This document shows, one piece after another, positions 37,110 to 45,325 of a stretch of 64,000 nt of DNA. Every line of letters begins with the position of its first letter. The first letter of the stretch is position 1. The DNA lies in NCBI RefSeq assembly GCF_012849095.1, contig NZ_CP051680.1, positions 5,513,501-5,577,500 of the forward strand. The letters are read 5' to 3'. Source of the stretch: Cohnella herbarum (lineage in GTDB: Bacteria; Bacillota; Bacilli; Paenibacillales; Paenibacillaceae). The position numbers were made by a program, and so were the translations under genes. The notes below the pieces were generated by a model, which was given only the letters and a program-made list of their open reading frames with translations, had not been told where the DNA came from and ran no database searches.

Positions 37110-37418
37110 TTGTCTTCACGCACGATGACCGCGACACCCGTCATGACGGGCGCACGCAGGAGATTAAAATTACTGTTGTTCGTCTTGGTATTGTTTATGA
37201 GCTGGGCCGCGTACGTTCTCATCGTACAATACGGACAAATCAGCGATCGCAAAGATCAATTGCAGGAAGCTGATCAGAAGCTGACCGATGCCCAAGCGAA
37301 GAACGAAGAGCTGAAAATGCATATCGCACGATTGAACGATGATGAATATATTAGCCAAATTGCCCGCAAGGAGCATGGGTTAGGGTTCCCGGGAGAGATT
37401 CCGATCGAGACGAAATAG
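37110..37418 (+). CDS. divIC: Cell division protein DivIC (FtsB family)
   Basis: 102 residues from TTG 37110, preceded by AAAGGAGG at 37096-37103. A short basic cytoplasmic segment (A-R-R-R-L-K) is followed by one membrane helix (~20-42), then an extracytoplasmic coiled coil (Q-I-S-D-R-K-D-Q-L-Q-E-A-D-Q-K-L) and the D-D-E-Y-I-S-Q-I-A-R-K-E-H-G conserved end. It joins DivIB and FtsL in the septal complex that controls wall synthesis. Position between yabQ and yabR matches B. subtilis. Confidence 0.93.
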   Translation: MSSRTMTATPVMTGARRRLKLLLFVLVLFMSWAAYVLIVQYGQISDRKDQLQEADQKLTDAQAKNEELKMHIARLNDDEYISQIARKEHGLGFPGEIPIETK

Positions 37419-37452
37419 GCGATACATAGGCTTTAAGGTAGTCTAGCATCTG

Positions 37453-37482
37453 TTGACCTTGCTTTGAATTGTCGGTTATAAT
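37453..37482 (+). promoter_or_regulatory. Sigma-A promoter for yabR
   Basis: TTGACC (37453-37458), an 18-nt spacer and TATAAT (37477-37482), about 60 nt before the yabR ATG. Confidence 0.65.
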
Positions 37483-37543
37483 TGGCATAGCCGGACTTAT
37501 GCGGTTCGGGCACATTTAGGTTCAGGGAGGAACATCGGTTTTT

Positions 37544-37987
37544 ATGGCCATCGAAGTGGGAACCAAATTGGAGGGCAAAGTTACCGGCATTACGCATTTC
37601 GGAGCTTTCGTGGATTTAACGGGTGGAGTTACCGGACTCGTTCATATTTCCGAGATTGCCGACAGCTATGTCAAGGACGTTCATGAGCATCTGAAGATTA
37701 ATGACATGGTTACGGTCAAGGTCATTAACGTGGACAAAGACGGAAAGATCGGTCTATCCATTCGTCAAGCCGTGGACAAACCGCCGGAGCAACAACAGCA
37801 ACAACCGCAACAACGTGGACCACGGGATCGCGGTGGTCGTCCCTCCAAACCAGGTGGTGGTTTCGGAAGATCCCCCTCTTTTGATGACAAATTGTCTCGC
37901 TTCCTTAAGGATAGCGAAGAGCGCATTTCTAATCTTAAGAAAAGTACCGAATCCAAACGTGGCGGACGCGGTGGACGTCGTTCGTAA
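37544..37987 (+). CDS. yabR: S1-domain RNA-binding protein YabR
   Basis: 147 residues. Residues 1-75 are one S1/OB fold: G-x-K-L-E-G-K-V-T-G-I-T-H-F-G-A-F-V-D-L, G-L-V-H-I-S-E-I-A, G-K-I-G-L-S-I-R-Q. It is followed by a low-complexity QQQ/PQQRGPRDRGGRP region and a basic tail ending in RGGRGGRRS. It is a general-stress-type single S1 protein that probably binds RNA or ribosomes. AGGGAGGAA lies upstream of the ATG at a slightly long distance. A strong terminator follows. Confidence 0.93.
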   Translation: MAIEVGTKLEGKVTGITHFGAFVDLTGGVTGLVHISEIADSYVKDVHEHLKINDMVTVKVINVDKDGKIGLSIRQAVDKPPEQQQQQPQQRGPRDRGGRPSKPGGGFGRSPSFDDKLSRFLKDSEERISNLKKSTESKRGGRGGRRS

Positions 37988-38013
37988 GATATAATTTGAT
38001 TAATGTTATTCCG

Positions 38014-38048
38014 AGCCGGACCCTAGGGTCCGGCTTTGTTGTTTTTTC
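38014..38048 (+). terminator. Terminator of yabR
   Basis: Near-perfect palindrome AGCCGGACCC/GGGTCCGGCT (38014-38035) followed by TTGTTGTTTTTT. Confidence 0.85.
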
Positions 38049-38135
38049 GTCGATGAGAAAATTTTAACCCCGCGCATTCATTCGCCCCTATCCGGCATTC
38101 CGGCGCGGTTGGCGTCTGAGGAAGAGCCGCATGGA

Positions 38136-38168
38136 GCGCCATCCCCCGTCGGATGAGCGCGTTTTTTT
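38136..38168 (+). terminator. Second terminator-like hairpin between yabR and spoIIE
   Basis: GCGCCATCC (38136-38144) pairs with GGATGAGCGC (38151-38160), with one bulged base, followed by T7. It lies about 90 nt after the yabR terminator with no gene between, so it would end either a read-through or a small RNA. I see no convincing promoter for the latter. Confidence 0.55.
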
Positions 38169-38315
38169 GTTGTCGGAATAGCGGATTCGCAAGCGTTCGT
38201 ATATGCAGAGGGAAGTGAATAACCTATGGGCGCCATGGGTTTGCCGCTTCCGCGCGAGGCGTCGATAACATCCGCCCGATCCTGTCGGAAAAAACTTTTT
38301 TCGCGCCAACCGTTT

Positions 38316-38348
38316 CTGACAAACTTCATGAAATGCCCCCCCTATAAT
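38316..38348 (+). promoter_or_regulatory. spoIIE promoter with 21-bp spacer
   Basis: CTGACA (38316-38321), a 21-nt spacer and perfect TATAAT (38343-38348). A 21-22 bp spacer is the known peculiarity of Spo0A-activated sigma-A promoters such as spoIIE and spoIIG. The 0A-box-like word TGTCGGAA lies upstream (38283-38290), and the reverse strand over the -35 reads TTTGTCAGAAA. The boxes deviate from consensus TGTCGAA. Confidence 0.7.
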
Positions 38349-38386
38349 TAAGAACACAATTCAATCTGGTGAATGGGGTGTGCATC

Positions 38387-40930
38387 ATGGACAAGCCGTC
38401 CGTCGTTCCTTTCGTACCGCGTGCGGGGACCGGACCCTCCCTTGCTCCCGAAACGGGAAACAAGAGTTGGTTTCAGAAGCGGAAACAATCCGCTCAATCG
38501 AAAGAAAGCTCCAGTCCGCCTTCGCTATTGTTGCGATGGGGAGAAGCCGTTCGTGCGCAGCAATGGGTGTTATTGATCATCGGGATAGGTTTTTTGCTCG
38601 GCAGGGCGACTATGCTGGAAGGGATTGCGCCGTTCGCGGCGGCTTTTTTCGGAGTAGTGCTCTACTTGCGCAAGGACTTGGCGTTCTGGGCAATGCTATC
38701 GCTTGTCGCGGGCAGCTTCTGGGCAATAGAACCGATGCCTGCGATCATTTGCGCGGAGATCGGCGTGATTTATTTGCTCTATCGGGGATTGGTGCTCTAT
38801 GAAAGGGCGGATTTGTCCCATGCGCCGGTCGTCGTCTTCGCGGGTACGTTGATCGTTCGTCTGTTTGCGACTTTACTGTCGGACAAAACCGCTTGGTTGC
38901 CCTATGCCCTTACCGTAGTGGAAGCGGGCCTAGCTTTCGTGCTAACGCTATTATTCGTTCACGCTCTCCCCGTACTCGCAAGAACGAGAAAAACGACCGA
39001 TTTGCGCCATGAGGAATGGGTGGGCGTCGCGATCTTGCTAGCTTGCCTGCTTACCGGCATGACCGGCTGGACGGTATACGGAGTTGCGGTTGCCAGCGTC
39101 TTGTCCCGTTATTTCGTCGTCATGACGGCTTTCGTCGGGGGTCCGGCATTGGGGACGTCGGCCGGCGTCGTGGCGGGTATGATTCTAAGCTTGTCCAATC
39201 TCGGAGCGGCATCGGAGATCGGATTGTTGGCCTTCGGCGGACTTATGGCGGGTCTGGTGCGCGAAGGAGGGAAAGCGGCGTCTATGTTCGGGTTGTTGCT
39301 CGGCACGTCGGTATTAACGTTATATGGGGGAACCGCGTCAGACACGATGATGTCCACGTGGGCGACCGTGGCAGCTATGGTTATGATGTTGTTCACTCCC
39401 CGCTCGGTTCTGAACGCTCTATCGAGATTTATCCCCGGTACTACAAACTATGCGCAGAACCAGCATGATTATGCGCAGAAGGTGAGAGATTTAACGGCGG
39501 AAAGGGTGGAAAAGTTTTCGGAAGTTTTCCGGCAGCTCTCGGGGAGTTTCCGTCAGATGACCCAGCAAGGGGAAACCGCTAGGCAAAGCCGGGACTTCGA
39601 CCACTTCGTGAACGAGGTTCATGAGCGGGCTTGCACGAATTGTCATCGCCGCAACTTATGCTGGGACGGGCAATTCATTCAGACCTACAAGCTGATGACG
39701 GACATGATGACGGCAGTAGAAGAGGAGCCGGACTTGATGCCCGCTCAGATGCCTAAATCTTGGAGCCGGGTTTGCGTGAAGACGCCGCTCGTGCTGGACG
39801 TGCTTAAACGCCAGTACGAAGTGTATCGCAATGATTTGCATTGGCGGCAGCAATTGCAGGATAGCCGTTTTCTCGTGGCCGATCAGTTGTCGGGGGTCTC
39901 GCAGGTTATGGACGATCTGGTGAAGGAAATCCGTCGCGAAGCCAAACAGATGGAAGTTCAGGAGAAGCAAATCCGTGATGCTCTCGAACGTCTGGGGCTG
40001 GCGATTCAAAGTATAGATATTCTGAGTTTGGAGGAGGGACATATCGATATCGAGATGGTGCATGCTTTTCGCACCGGGTATGACGAATGCCGCAAGATGA
40101 TCGCCCCCTTGCTGTCCGAGATTCTCGGGGAAACGGTTTCGGTCAGTCAGGAGCGAAGCGGCGTGCCTTCGGCGCACTTAAGCACGGTAACGTTCGCATC
40201 GGCCAAAATTTACGAGGTGGAGACGGGGGTGGCGGGAGCGGCCAAGGATGGCGATATGCTTTCGGGAGACAGCTTCAGTATGGTGGAGCTGGGAAATGGA
40301 AAGTTTGCGGTGGCGCTAAGCGACGGAATGGGCAACGGGGTGAGAGCGCGAATGGAGAGCAGCGCGGCGTTGTCGATGCTGGAGCAACTGCTCCAATCGG
40401 GAATCGACGAACGGCTCGCGGTAAAGTCGGTGAATTCCGTGTTGCTGCTGCGTTCTCCGGAGGAAATGTTCGCAACGGTGGATCTGGCGCTCATTGATCT
40501 GTATACCGCTCATGCGACGATGCTTAAGATTGGATCGACGCCAAGCTTTATTAAAAGAGGGAGGGAGATTATTCCGATCGCCGCTAATAACTTGCCGATC
40601 GGCATCCTGCAGGATATCGAGATCGATCTTCTCAGGGTGCAGTTACAGCCTGGGGATACGCTAATCATGATGACGGACGGCATTCTGGATTCCCCGGGCC
40701 ATGCGATTAACAAGGAGCAGTGGATGAAGAGGGTTCTTCAGGAGCTTGCTGCCGATGAGCCGCAAGATATCGCGGACGAGCTCCTCGATATGGCGCTGCG
40801 ACAATATCCGGGGGGCGTGAAGGACGATATGACCGTTATCGTCACGCGGCTGACGCGACATCAGCCGGAGTGGGCAGCCTTCCGTTGGCCGGGACTTAAC
40901 CGGTTGGAGCGACCGAGGACGGTGAGCTGA
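38387..40930 (+). CDS. spoIIE: Stage II sporulation protein E, PP2C phosphatase
   Basis: 847 residues from ATG 38387 (GGGGTG 6 nt upstream). Residues ~60-330 contain about ten membrane segments. The middle (~340-590) is the FtsZ-interacting/regulatory region, with C-T-N-C-H-R-R-N-L-C-W-D. The C-terminal PP2C-type phosphatase has G-D-S-F-S, A-L-S-D-G-M-G-N-G and M-M-T-D-G-I-L-D. SpoIIE localises to the polar septum and dephosphorylates SpoIIAA to release sigma-F in the forespore. A monocistronic unit: own promoter upstream and a strong terminator after the gene. Confidence 0.97.
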   Translation: MDKPSVVPFVPRAGTGPSLAPETGNKSWFQKRKQSAQSKESSSPPSLLLRWGEAVRAQQWVLLIIGIGFLLGRATMLEGIAPFAAAFFGVVLYLRKDLAFWAMLSLVAGSFWAIEPMPAIICAEIGVIYLLYRGLVLYERADLSHAPVVVFAGTLIVRLFATLLSDKTAWLPYALTVVEAGLAFVLTLLFVHALPVLARTRKTTDLRHEEWVGVAILLACLLTGMTGWTVYGVAVASVLSRYFVVMTAFVGGPALGTSAGVVAGMILSLSNLGAASEIGLLAFGGLMAGLVREGGKAASMFGLLLGTSVLTLYGGTASDTMMSTWATVAAMVMMLFTPRSVLNALSRFIPGTTNYAQNQHDYAQKVRDLTAERVEKFSEVFRQLSGSFRQMTQQGETARQSRDFDHFVNEVHERACTNCHRRNLCWDGQFIQTYKLMTDMMTAVEEEPDLMPAQMPKSWSRVCVKTPLVLDVLKRQYEVYRNDLHWRQQLQDSRFLVADQLSGVSQVMDDLVKEIRREAKQMEVQEKQIRDALERLGLAIQSIDILSLEEGHIDIEMVHAFRTGYDECRKMIAPLLSEILGETVSVSQERSGVPSAHLSTVTFASAKIYEVETGVAGAAKDGDMLSGDSFSMVELGNGKFAVALSDGMGNGVRARMESSAALSMLEQLLQSGIDERLAVKSVNSVLLLRSPEEMFATVDLALIDLYTAHATMLKIGSTPSFIKRGREIIPIAANNLPIGILQDIEIDLLRVQLQPGDTLIMMTDGILDSPGHAINKEQWMKRVLQELAADEPQDIADELLDMALRQYPGGVKDDMTVIVTRLTRHQPEWAAFRWPGLNRLERPRTVS

Positions 40931-40977
40931 TTGGACGGAAGGGAAGTGAGAGTATAGATAAGCAGTACGGGATGAAG

Positions 40978-41016
40978 AAGGAGCTTTCCCTTGGATCCGG
41001 GAAAGCTCCTTTTTAT
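40978..41016 (+). terminator. Terminator of spoIIE
   Basis: AAGGAGCTTTCCC (40978-40990) pairs with GGGAAAGCTCCTT (40999-41011) around an 8-nt loop and is followed by TTTATT. Confidence 0.9.
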
Positions 41017-41066
41017 TGTAAAGCTACGGATAACGGTCGGGTTTCATAATGATGATGACGGCTTGG

Positions 41067-41430
41067 CTAGTTTAGCTTCCGGTCTTTCTCGCTTACAGCT
41101 TCATCGAACCAAATTCGAAATTCCGCTTTCTCTGAATCGTTCTCGAACTGGCTTGTGAGATAGTTCAAATCCAGGTTCTCCAAATACATAAGCAGAAGCC
41201 TATACCCCCACTCGCGGTCTCTTCCCGAGCTCCAATGAACGGCTTTTCTCAATCTATCTAGAATAATGTCTTCAAGGCCAATCACGTACACGACTTTTTC
41301 TTCTACTTGCAATTCGGTTATTTTATCGTAGTTTCCCGCCAAGAGGTTCGAGGGTATTAAGTCTATCGAACTTGTCCTTACTTGCTAGTTGCACAAGCGC
41401 TTCATTCGCCTGTTGTATATTTAGCAAGGC
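41067..41430 (-). pseudogene. Decayed nucleotidyltransferase-like gene
   Basis: Two pieces in different frames. The 5' piece, reading on the minus strand from about 41430 past 41402, encodes N-E-A-L-V-Q-L-A-S-K-D-K-F-D-R-L-N-T-L-E and stops. The 3' piece (41342 down to 41067, open a little further upstream as I-D-L-I-P-S-N-L-L-A-G-N-Y-D-K) carries G-L-E-D-I-I-L-D-R-L and H-W-S-S-G-R-D-R-E-W, as in the C-terminal part of ~190-residue nucleotidyltransferase-fold proteins (DUF6036-like) seen in toxin-antitoxin or mobile contexts. The G-G-Y-A/D-x-D catalytic core is absent, so an internal deletion with frame change is the likely history. It overlaps the end of the upstream gene at 41402. The family name is from memory of pattern, not a search. 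Confidence 0.5.
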
Positions 41431-41674
41431 GCAACACCCGTCTTTCTGCGTCATATTGAACGGTTCCGTTACTCATGGCAGTCAGCAGCTTGTTACGCGC
41501 TAAGTAGTTAAGGGCTTTGATCTCGTCGGGGCTTCGTGGAGGCAGGTTATCTGCTTGTTGCGGTTGCTGTTTTCTGCCACGAAATAGAGCGACGGAATAA
41601 TCGAGAGAATGTTCGACGGCATCATCGCTCAAGCGTTTAATATTTTGAATGTCCGTTAGAGTCATTTTTCTCAT
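41402..41674 (-). CDS. Small hypothetical protein, partner of the decayed nucleotidyltransferase
   Basis: 90 residues: M-T-L-T-D-I-Q-N-I-K-R-L-S-D-D-A-V-E-H-S-L, an R-G-R-K-Q-Q-P-Q-Q linker, then S-P-D-E-I-K-A-L-N-Y-L-A-R-N-K-L-L. It is mostly helical. A GGAGAGGAG-type ribosome site precedes the ATG. It lies directly before the broken nucleotidyltransferase-like gene on the same strand, the arrangement of a two-gene toxin-antitoxin-like pair; it may be the antitoxin-like member. It is inserted on the opposite strand between spoIIE and yabS. Confidence 0.6.
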   Translation of the reverse strand: MRKMTLTDIQNIKRLSDDAVEHSLDYSVALFRGRKQQPQQADNLPPRSPDEIKALNYLARNKLLTAMSNGTVQYDAERRVLRLAKYTTGE

Positions 41675-41953
41675 GATCGTTGCTCCTCTCCTCGTAATAC
41701 CAGTATAGTCGGATAATCCCTACACTCATTCATTGACCGATACAAATCACGATATAAATCCAATTATATATAAAAATACGTCATAACTCTACGGCAGATA
41801 GTAACGCGGTCAGGTCAATCAGGCGGCTATACGCTCCAAAGGTTCTTTACATCAGCCTCGGCAATACGACCCGAGCTTGAACGTTTCAAGGTTAAATCTT
41901 CCATTCCTTGGCGACACTCTTTAATAGATTCAAGACAAGAAGAGGAGCGTGGA

Positions 41954-42715
41954 ATGATGAAGCAAATCTTGCTCATTACCGACGGAGGGTCGAATGTGGG
42001 AGAGAGTCCCGTTATTGCCGCGGCGCAAGCCTATGCGGAAGGAATTACGGTGAACGTAGCGGGCGTAATCGACGAAGGAACTATCGGAGAGTACGGAGCG
42101 GCGGAGATTGCCGAGATCGCGCGCGCCGGAGGCGGGATCAGTCAAATCGTCACGAGCCGTCAATTATCCCGTACGGTGCAGATGATGACGAGACAGACGG
42201 TGGCGGGAAGCATTCGCCAAGCCGTCAATCAAGAACTGAAGCAGCTGTTCGGGGTCGAGAACGTCGGGGCGCTTCCTCCGCCTAAACGCGCGGAAGTCGT
42301 AAGAGTGATGGAGGATATGGAAGAAACGATGTCGCTTTCCGTGGCGCTGCTCATCGATGCCAGCGCCAGCATGAAGCCCAAGCTGCACGCCGTGGAGGAA
42401 GCGATCCGCGATCTAACCTTAAGTCTGCAAGCCAGGACGGGTAGAAGCCAAGTATCCGTATTCCATTTTCCGGGAGAATCGCAGCATGATTACTGCGTTA
42501 TGGATGCGGGTTGGACCGCGAGTTCCGCTAAGATCGGTTCCCTATTCAACCGAATTCGGATGCGGGGGACGACTCCAACGGGACCTGCCCTATTGCAAGT
42601 CGTTGATTATATCGGCGAGACTTGTGGTAAAATAAGCAAAACAGAGCTAGCGGATGCGCCACTCCAGGCTGCGCGGGGCGATTCGAACGAGGTGCGGAGT
42701 GACTACGTCGTCTGA
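41954..42715 (+). CDS. yabS: VWA-domain protein YabS
   Basis: 253 residues with AGGAG 8 nt before the ATG. The N-terminal half resembles one von Willebrand A fold (I-L-L-I-T-D-G-G-S-N-V-G). The second half is a clear one with the metal site D-A-S-A-S (V-A-L-L-I-D-A-S-A-S-M) and R-G-T-T-P-T-G-P-A. It belongs to the sporulation-linked yabS-yabT pair upstream of tilS; the function is not established. Its last 17 bases overlap yabT. The 279-bp gap upstream (41675-41953) holds no convincing gene. Confidence 0.85.
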   Translation: MMKQILLITDGGSNVGESPVIAAAQAYAEGITVNVAGVIDEGTIGEYGAAEIAEIARAGGGISQIVTSRQLSRTVQMMTRQTVAGSIRQAVNQELKQLFGVENVGALPPPKRAEVVRVMEDMEETMSLSVALLIDASASMKPKLHAVEEAIRDLTLSLQARTGRSQVSVFHFPGESQHDYCVMDAGWTASSAKIGSLFNRIRMRGTTPTGPALLQVVDYIGETCGKISKTELADAPLQAARGDSNEVRSDYVV

Positions 42716-43622
42716 TAATCAGCCTTACCCTAAGGGGACGGAAATTAGGGGCAAGTGGAATGGGAAGCACTATCGCTTGGAACGATTGCTAGGATTAGGC
42801 TCGAATGGGCAAGTCTATTTGGCTACCGCGGGTAACCGGGTCGGTTGCGCGGTTAAGATCGGTCATGAAGCCGCGGAGTTGCAAGGGGAAGTGAATATTC
42901 TAACTTCTCTGGACCATTCGCAGAAACAGCGGTCTCCCTTTCTGTTAGATGTGGACGACGGAATACTGGAGGGCAAGAAAGTTCCCTTCTACGTAATGAG
43001 ATACATTGCAGGCATCCCGGTCAAGGCTTATTTAAGCGAGCATGGCTCGCATTGGCTGGGCGTCGTGGGTTACCGGCTCCTAGAACGGTTAACGGAATTA
43101 CATGAAGCAGGCTGGGTATTCGGGGATATTAAGAGCGATAACGTGCTTGTCGGAGAATACGGGCGAGTGGAATTGGTCGATTTCGGCGGAGCATCCGCCA
43201 TCGGCCGCAGCGTTCGGCAGTTTACCGAGATTTACGACCGGGGGTACTGGTCGGCCGGGAGCCGTATCGCAGATCCGGCATACGACCATTTTGCCGTAGC
43301 CATGCTATGGCTGCATGCTCTCGACGGCAAACGGTTAATCCAATTGACGAAGACGCTGCTTCCGCAAAATCGGCACCCGCGGGAGCTGCTGAAGCTCGTG
43401 GGAAGCAATCCTAAGCTACTGCCGCTTGAGGGTTGGATGGAGAAGGCTCTGACGGGACGATTCTCGGATACGCGGGAAGCGGGTCGCGAGTGGAGGGAAG
43501 CGGTCAGGATTTCGCAGAAGCCGAAGTCTCCCGGAGACCGTGTACCCGGCTGGATGGCGGGACTGCTAGGAGCGGCGATCGTGCTAAGCGTATCGGTTGC
43601 GGCGATCTGGTTGTTTCAATAG
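42699..43622 (+). CDS. yabT: Membrane-anchored serine/threonine kinase YabT
   Basis: 307 residues from GTG 42699, with GAGGTG just upstream. It has Hanks-type kinase motifs: G-L-G-S-N-G-Q-V-Y-L-A, the lysine in C-A-V-K-I-G, catalytic loop G-D-I-K-S-D-N-V and D-F-G-G. The usual H-R-D is F-G-D, so the His-Arg pair is missing while the catalytic Asp stays. There is one C-terminal membrane helix (~285-305). YabT of B. subtilis is a DNA-activated sporulation kinase that phosphorylates RecA. The gene follows yabS with 17-nt overlap. Confidence 0.9.
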   Translation: MTTSSDNQPYPKGTEIRGKWNGKHYRLERLLGLGSNGQVYLATAGNRVGCAVKIGHEAAELQGEVNILTSLDHSQKQRSPFLLDVDDGILEGKKVPFYVMRYIAGIPVKAYLSEHGSHWLGVVGYRLLERLTELHEAGWVFGDIKSDNVLVGEYGRVELVDFGGASAIGRSVRQFTEIYDRGYWSAGSRIADPAYDHFAVAMLWLHALDGKRLIQLTKTLLPQNRHPRELLKLVGSNPKLLPLEGWMEKALTGRFSDTREAGREWREAVRISQKPKSPGDRVPGWMAGLLGAAIVLSVSVAAIWLFQ

Positions 43623-43645
43623 AGCGTAAAGAGTGTTTATCCTCT

Positions 43646-43749
43646 TTATAGAGGAAGTTCAAAAAGTCATGTTTTGATCACGAAGCGAAGCAGGGAGCGG
43701 GTTCGACGTCGAATCTTAACCTGACCTTTTGAACTGGCACTTATAGAGG
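43646..43749 (+). mobile_element. Probable MITE between yabT and tilS
   Basis: An ~86-bp insert (43655-43740) is bounded by a 9-bp direct repeat TTATAGAGG (43646-43654 and 43741-43749). Its ends form an imperfect inverted repeat, AGTTCAAAAAGTCA against the complement of TGACCTTTTGAACT. It has no coding capacity. The structure matches a non-autonomous miniature inverted-repeat element with its target-site duplication. Confidence 0.65.
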
Positions 43750-43769
43750 TCGTTAAAGGAGCAATGACG

Positions 43770-45188
43770 GTGCAACCGCAGGATGAGTGGGAACGAAGCA
43801 TCATGGCACAGGCGCGGGCGGAAGGCTGGTGGCACGTAGAGGGCAAAGTCGTCGCGGCGGTTTCGGGCGGGCCGGATTCTATGGCGCTGCTTCATATTCT
43901 GAACGCGATGGCGAGGGAAGAGCCTTTTCAAGTCATCGTAGCTCATGCGAACCATCAATTCCGCGGATCGGAATCCGATGCCGAAGCGGAACTGGTGCGC
44001 GGCTTGGCCTCGGAGTACGGAATGCCGTTTGAATCCGTCGAGCTTGGAATGCCTGCGTACATAGCGGATTCGGGGATCAATCCCCAGACGGCATCGCGGG
44101 AAAAGCGGTATGATTTTCTGAAACGGGTCGCAAACAAGTATTCCGCTAAGTACTTGCTGACCGGACATCATGCGGACGATCAAGCGGAGACGGTCCTTAT
44201 GAGAGTCATAAGGGGAACGGGAGTCAGCGGGTTAGCCGGCATCCCATATCGTCGAAAAGAAGAACAATTGGAACTGATTCGCCCCTTGTTACGTATAACC
44301 AAATGTGAGCTTCTGGATTATTGTAAGCGAAACGGGGTGCCTTTCGCGGTAGATAGCAGTAATATCGACCGGCATTACTTCCGTAATGCCGTCCGATTGG
44401 ATGTAATGCCGATGATTGAACAATATAATCCTAGGCTGAAGGCTTCCTTGGTCAGACTATCCGATCTGGCAGCGGCGGATGACGACTACATGGAAGGCCA
44501 GACCCTTCAAGCCTTTCAAGAGGGAGTAACTCCTTCGGGGGAAGGCTTCCGGTTAGAGCGACGACGGTTCCGCGGCCTCCACGTCGCTTTACAACGCAGA
44601 TTGATTAAATTAATATTAAACTGTTCTTCGAACCCGCGCGATATGCTGGACTACGGGCATGTGGAGGAAATCCTTGCTGCGCTTACACAGGAGCGTCCCA
44701 CGGTTACGCAGTTAGATATCGGGGATGGCTGGGTGATGATAAGGGAATACGAACAGGCGTATATCGGCCCGGGTCATCCGGAACCGGTAAATTTTACGTA
44801 TATCGTCTCCGATAATATAAGCGAGGTTGCGATCGGGGAAACAGGGGAGCATATTCGGTTAGAACGTCTGGAGGGTTCTTTGCCCAACGGGACGACAAAC
44901 CGGAATGAAGCTAGCTTCGATGCCGATGAATTGATTATGCCCCTTCGGGTTCGCAGCCGATTGCCTGGAGACCTTATGCATCCTTACGGACTAAACGGCA
45001 CCAAAAAAGTGCAAGATATGTTCGTCGATGCCAAAGTGCCACGTTCCCGCCGCGATAAACTTCCCCTGTTGGTAGATGGAGATGGACGCGTGCTCTGGAT
45101 ACCGGGAATGCGTCGTTCAAGTCATGCTTTGGTTACCGCGGATACCCGATCGACATGGCGTTTCACTTACGCGACTCGGAAAGAATGA
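43770..45188 (+). CDS. tilS: tRNA(Ile)-lysidine synthase
   Basis: 472 residues. I prefer GTG 43770, 8 nt after AAAGGAG; the ATG at 43764 is only 2 nt away from it. It has the PP-loop ATP site S-G-G-P-D-S (~30), the H-H-A-D-D-Q-A-E-T motif, R-G-T-G-V-S-G-L-A-G-I, and the C-terminal TilS domain (~390-470, R-S-R-L-P-G-D, K-K-V-Q-D-M-F). It converts C34 of the tRNA-Ile(CAU) anticodon to lysidine so it reads AUA. It is cytosolic and essential. hpt follows, as in B. subtilis. Confidence 0.96.
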   Translation: MQPQDEWERSIMAQARAEGWWHVEGKVVAAVSGGPDSMALLHILNAMAREEPFQVIVAHANHQFRGSESDAEAELVRGLASEYGMPFESVELGMPAYIADSGINPQTASREKRYDFLKRVANKYSAKYLLTGHHADDQAETVLMRVIRGTGVSGLAGIPYRRKEEQLELIRPLLRITKCELLDYCKRNGVPFAVDSSNIDRHYFRNAVRLDVMPMIEQYNPRLKASLVRLSDLAAADDDYMEGQTLQAFQEGVTPSGEGFRLERRRFRGLHVALQRRLIKLILNCSSNPRDMLDYGHVEEILAALTQERPTVTQLDIGDGWVMIREYEQAYIGPGHPEPVNFTYIVSDNISEVAIGETGEHIRLERLEGSLPNGTTNRNEASFDADELIMPLRVRSRLPGDLMHPYGLNGTKKVQDMFVDAKVPRSRRDKLPLLVDGDGRVLWIPGMRRSSHALVTADTRSTWRFTYATRKE

Positions 45189-45206
45189 CGTTAGGCTTAT
45201 CCGATT

Positions 45207-45250
45207 CGTCTCCGCCATTCCTAAGAACGGCGATATCCGTTTATGCTTGG
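45207..45250 (+). repeat. Copy A of a dispersed hairpin repeat
   Basis: The stem CGCC-A-TTC / GAA-C-GGCG (45213-45232), loop CTAA, is followed by CCGTTTATGCTTGG. A related element with the same A-C mismatch and one compensatory change is at 62344-62395, and the tail CGTTTATGCTTG recurs at 55597. Confidence 0.5.
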
Positions 45251-45325
45251 TCGGGACTGAAAACTAGGGCATGATCGGAGTAATGCCATCATACCGTGTA
45301 ATAATCTCAATGGGAGGTACCTTTT

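Noticed and set aside
38049..38380. tRNA genes expected here from B. subtilis synteny
   Set aside because: No cloverleaf, no GTTCGANTC T-arm and no acceptor CCA pairing could be found.
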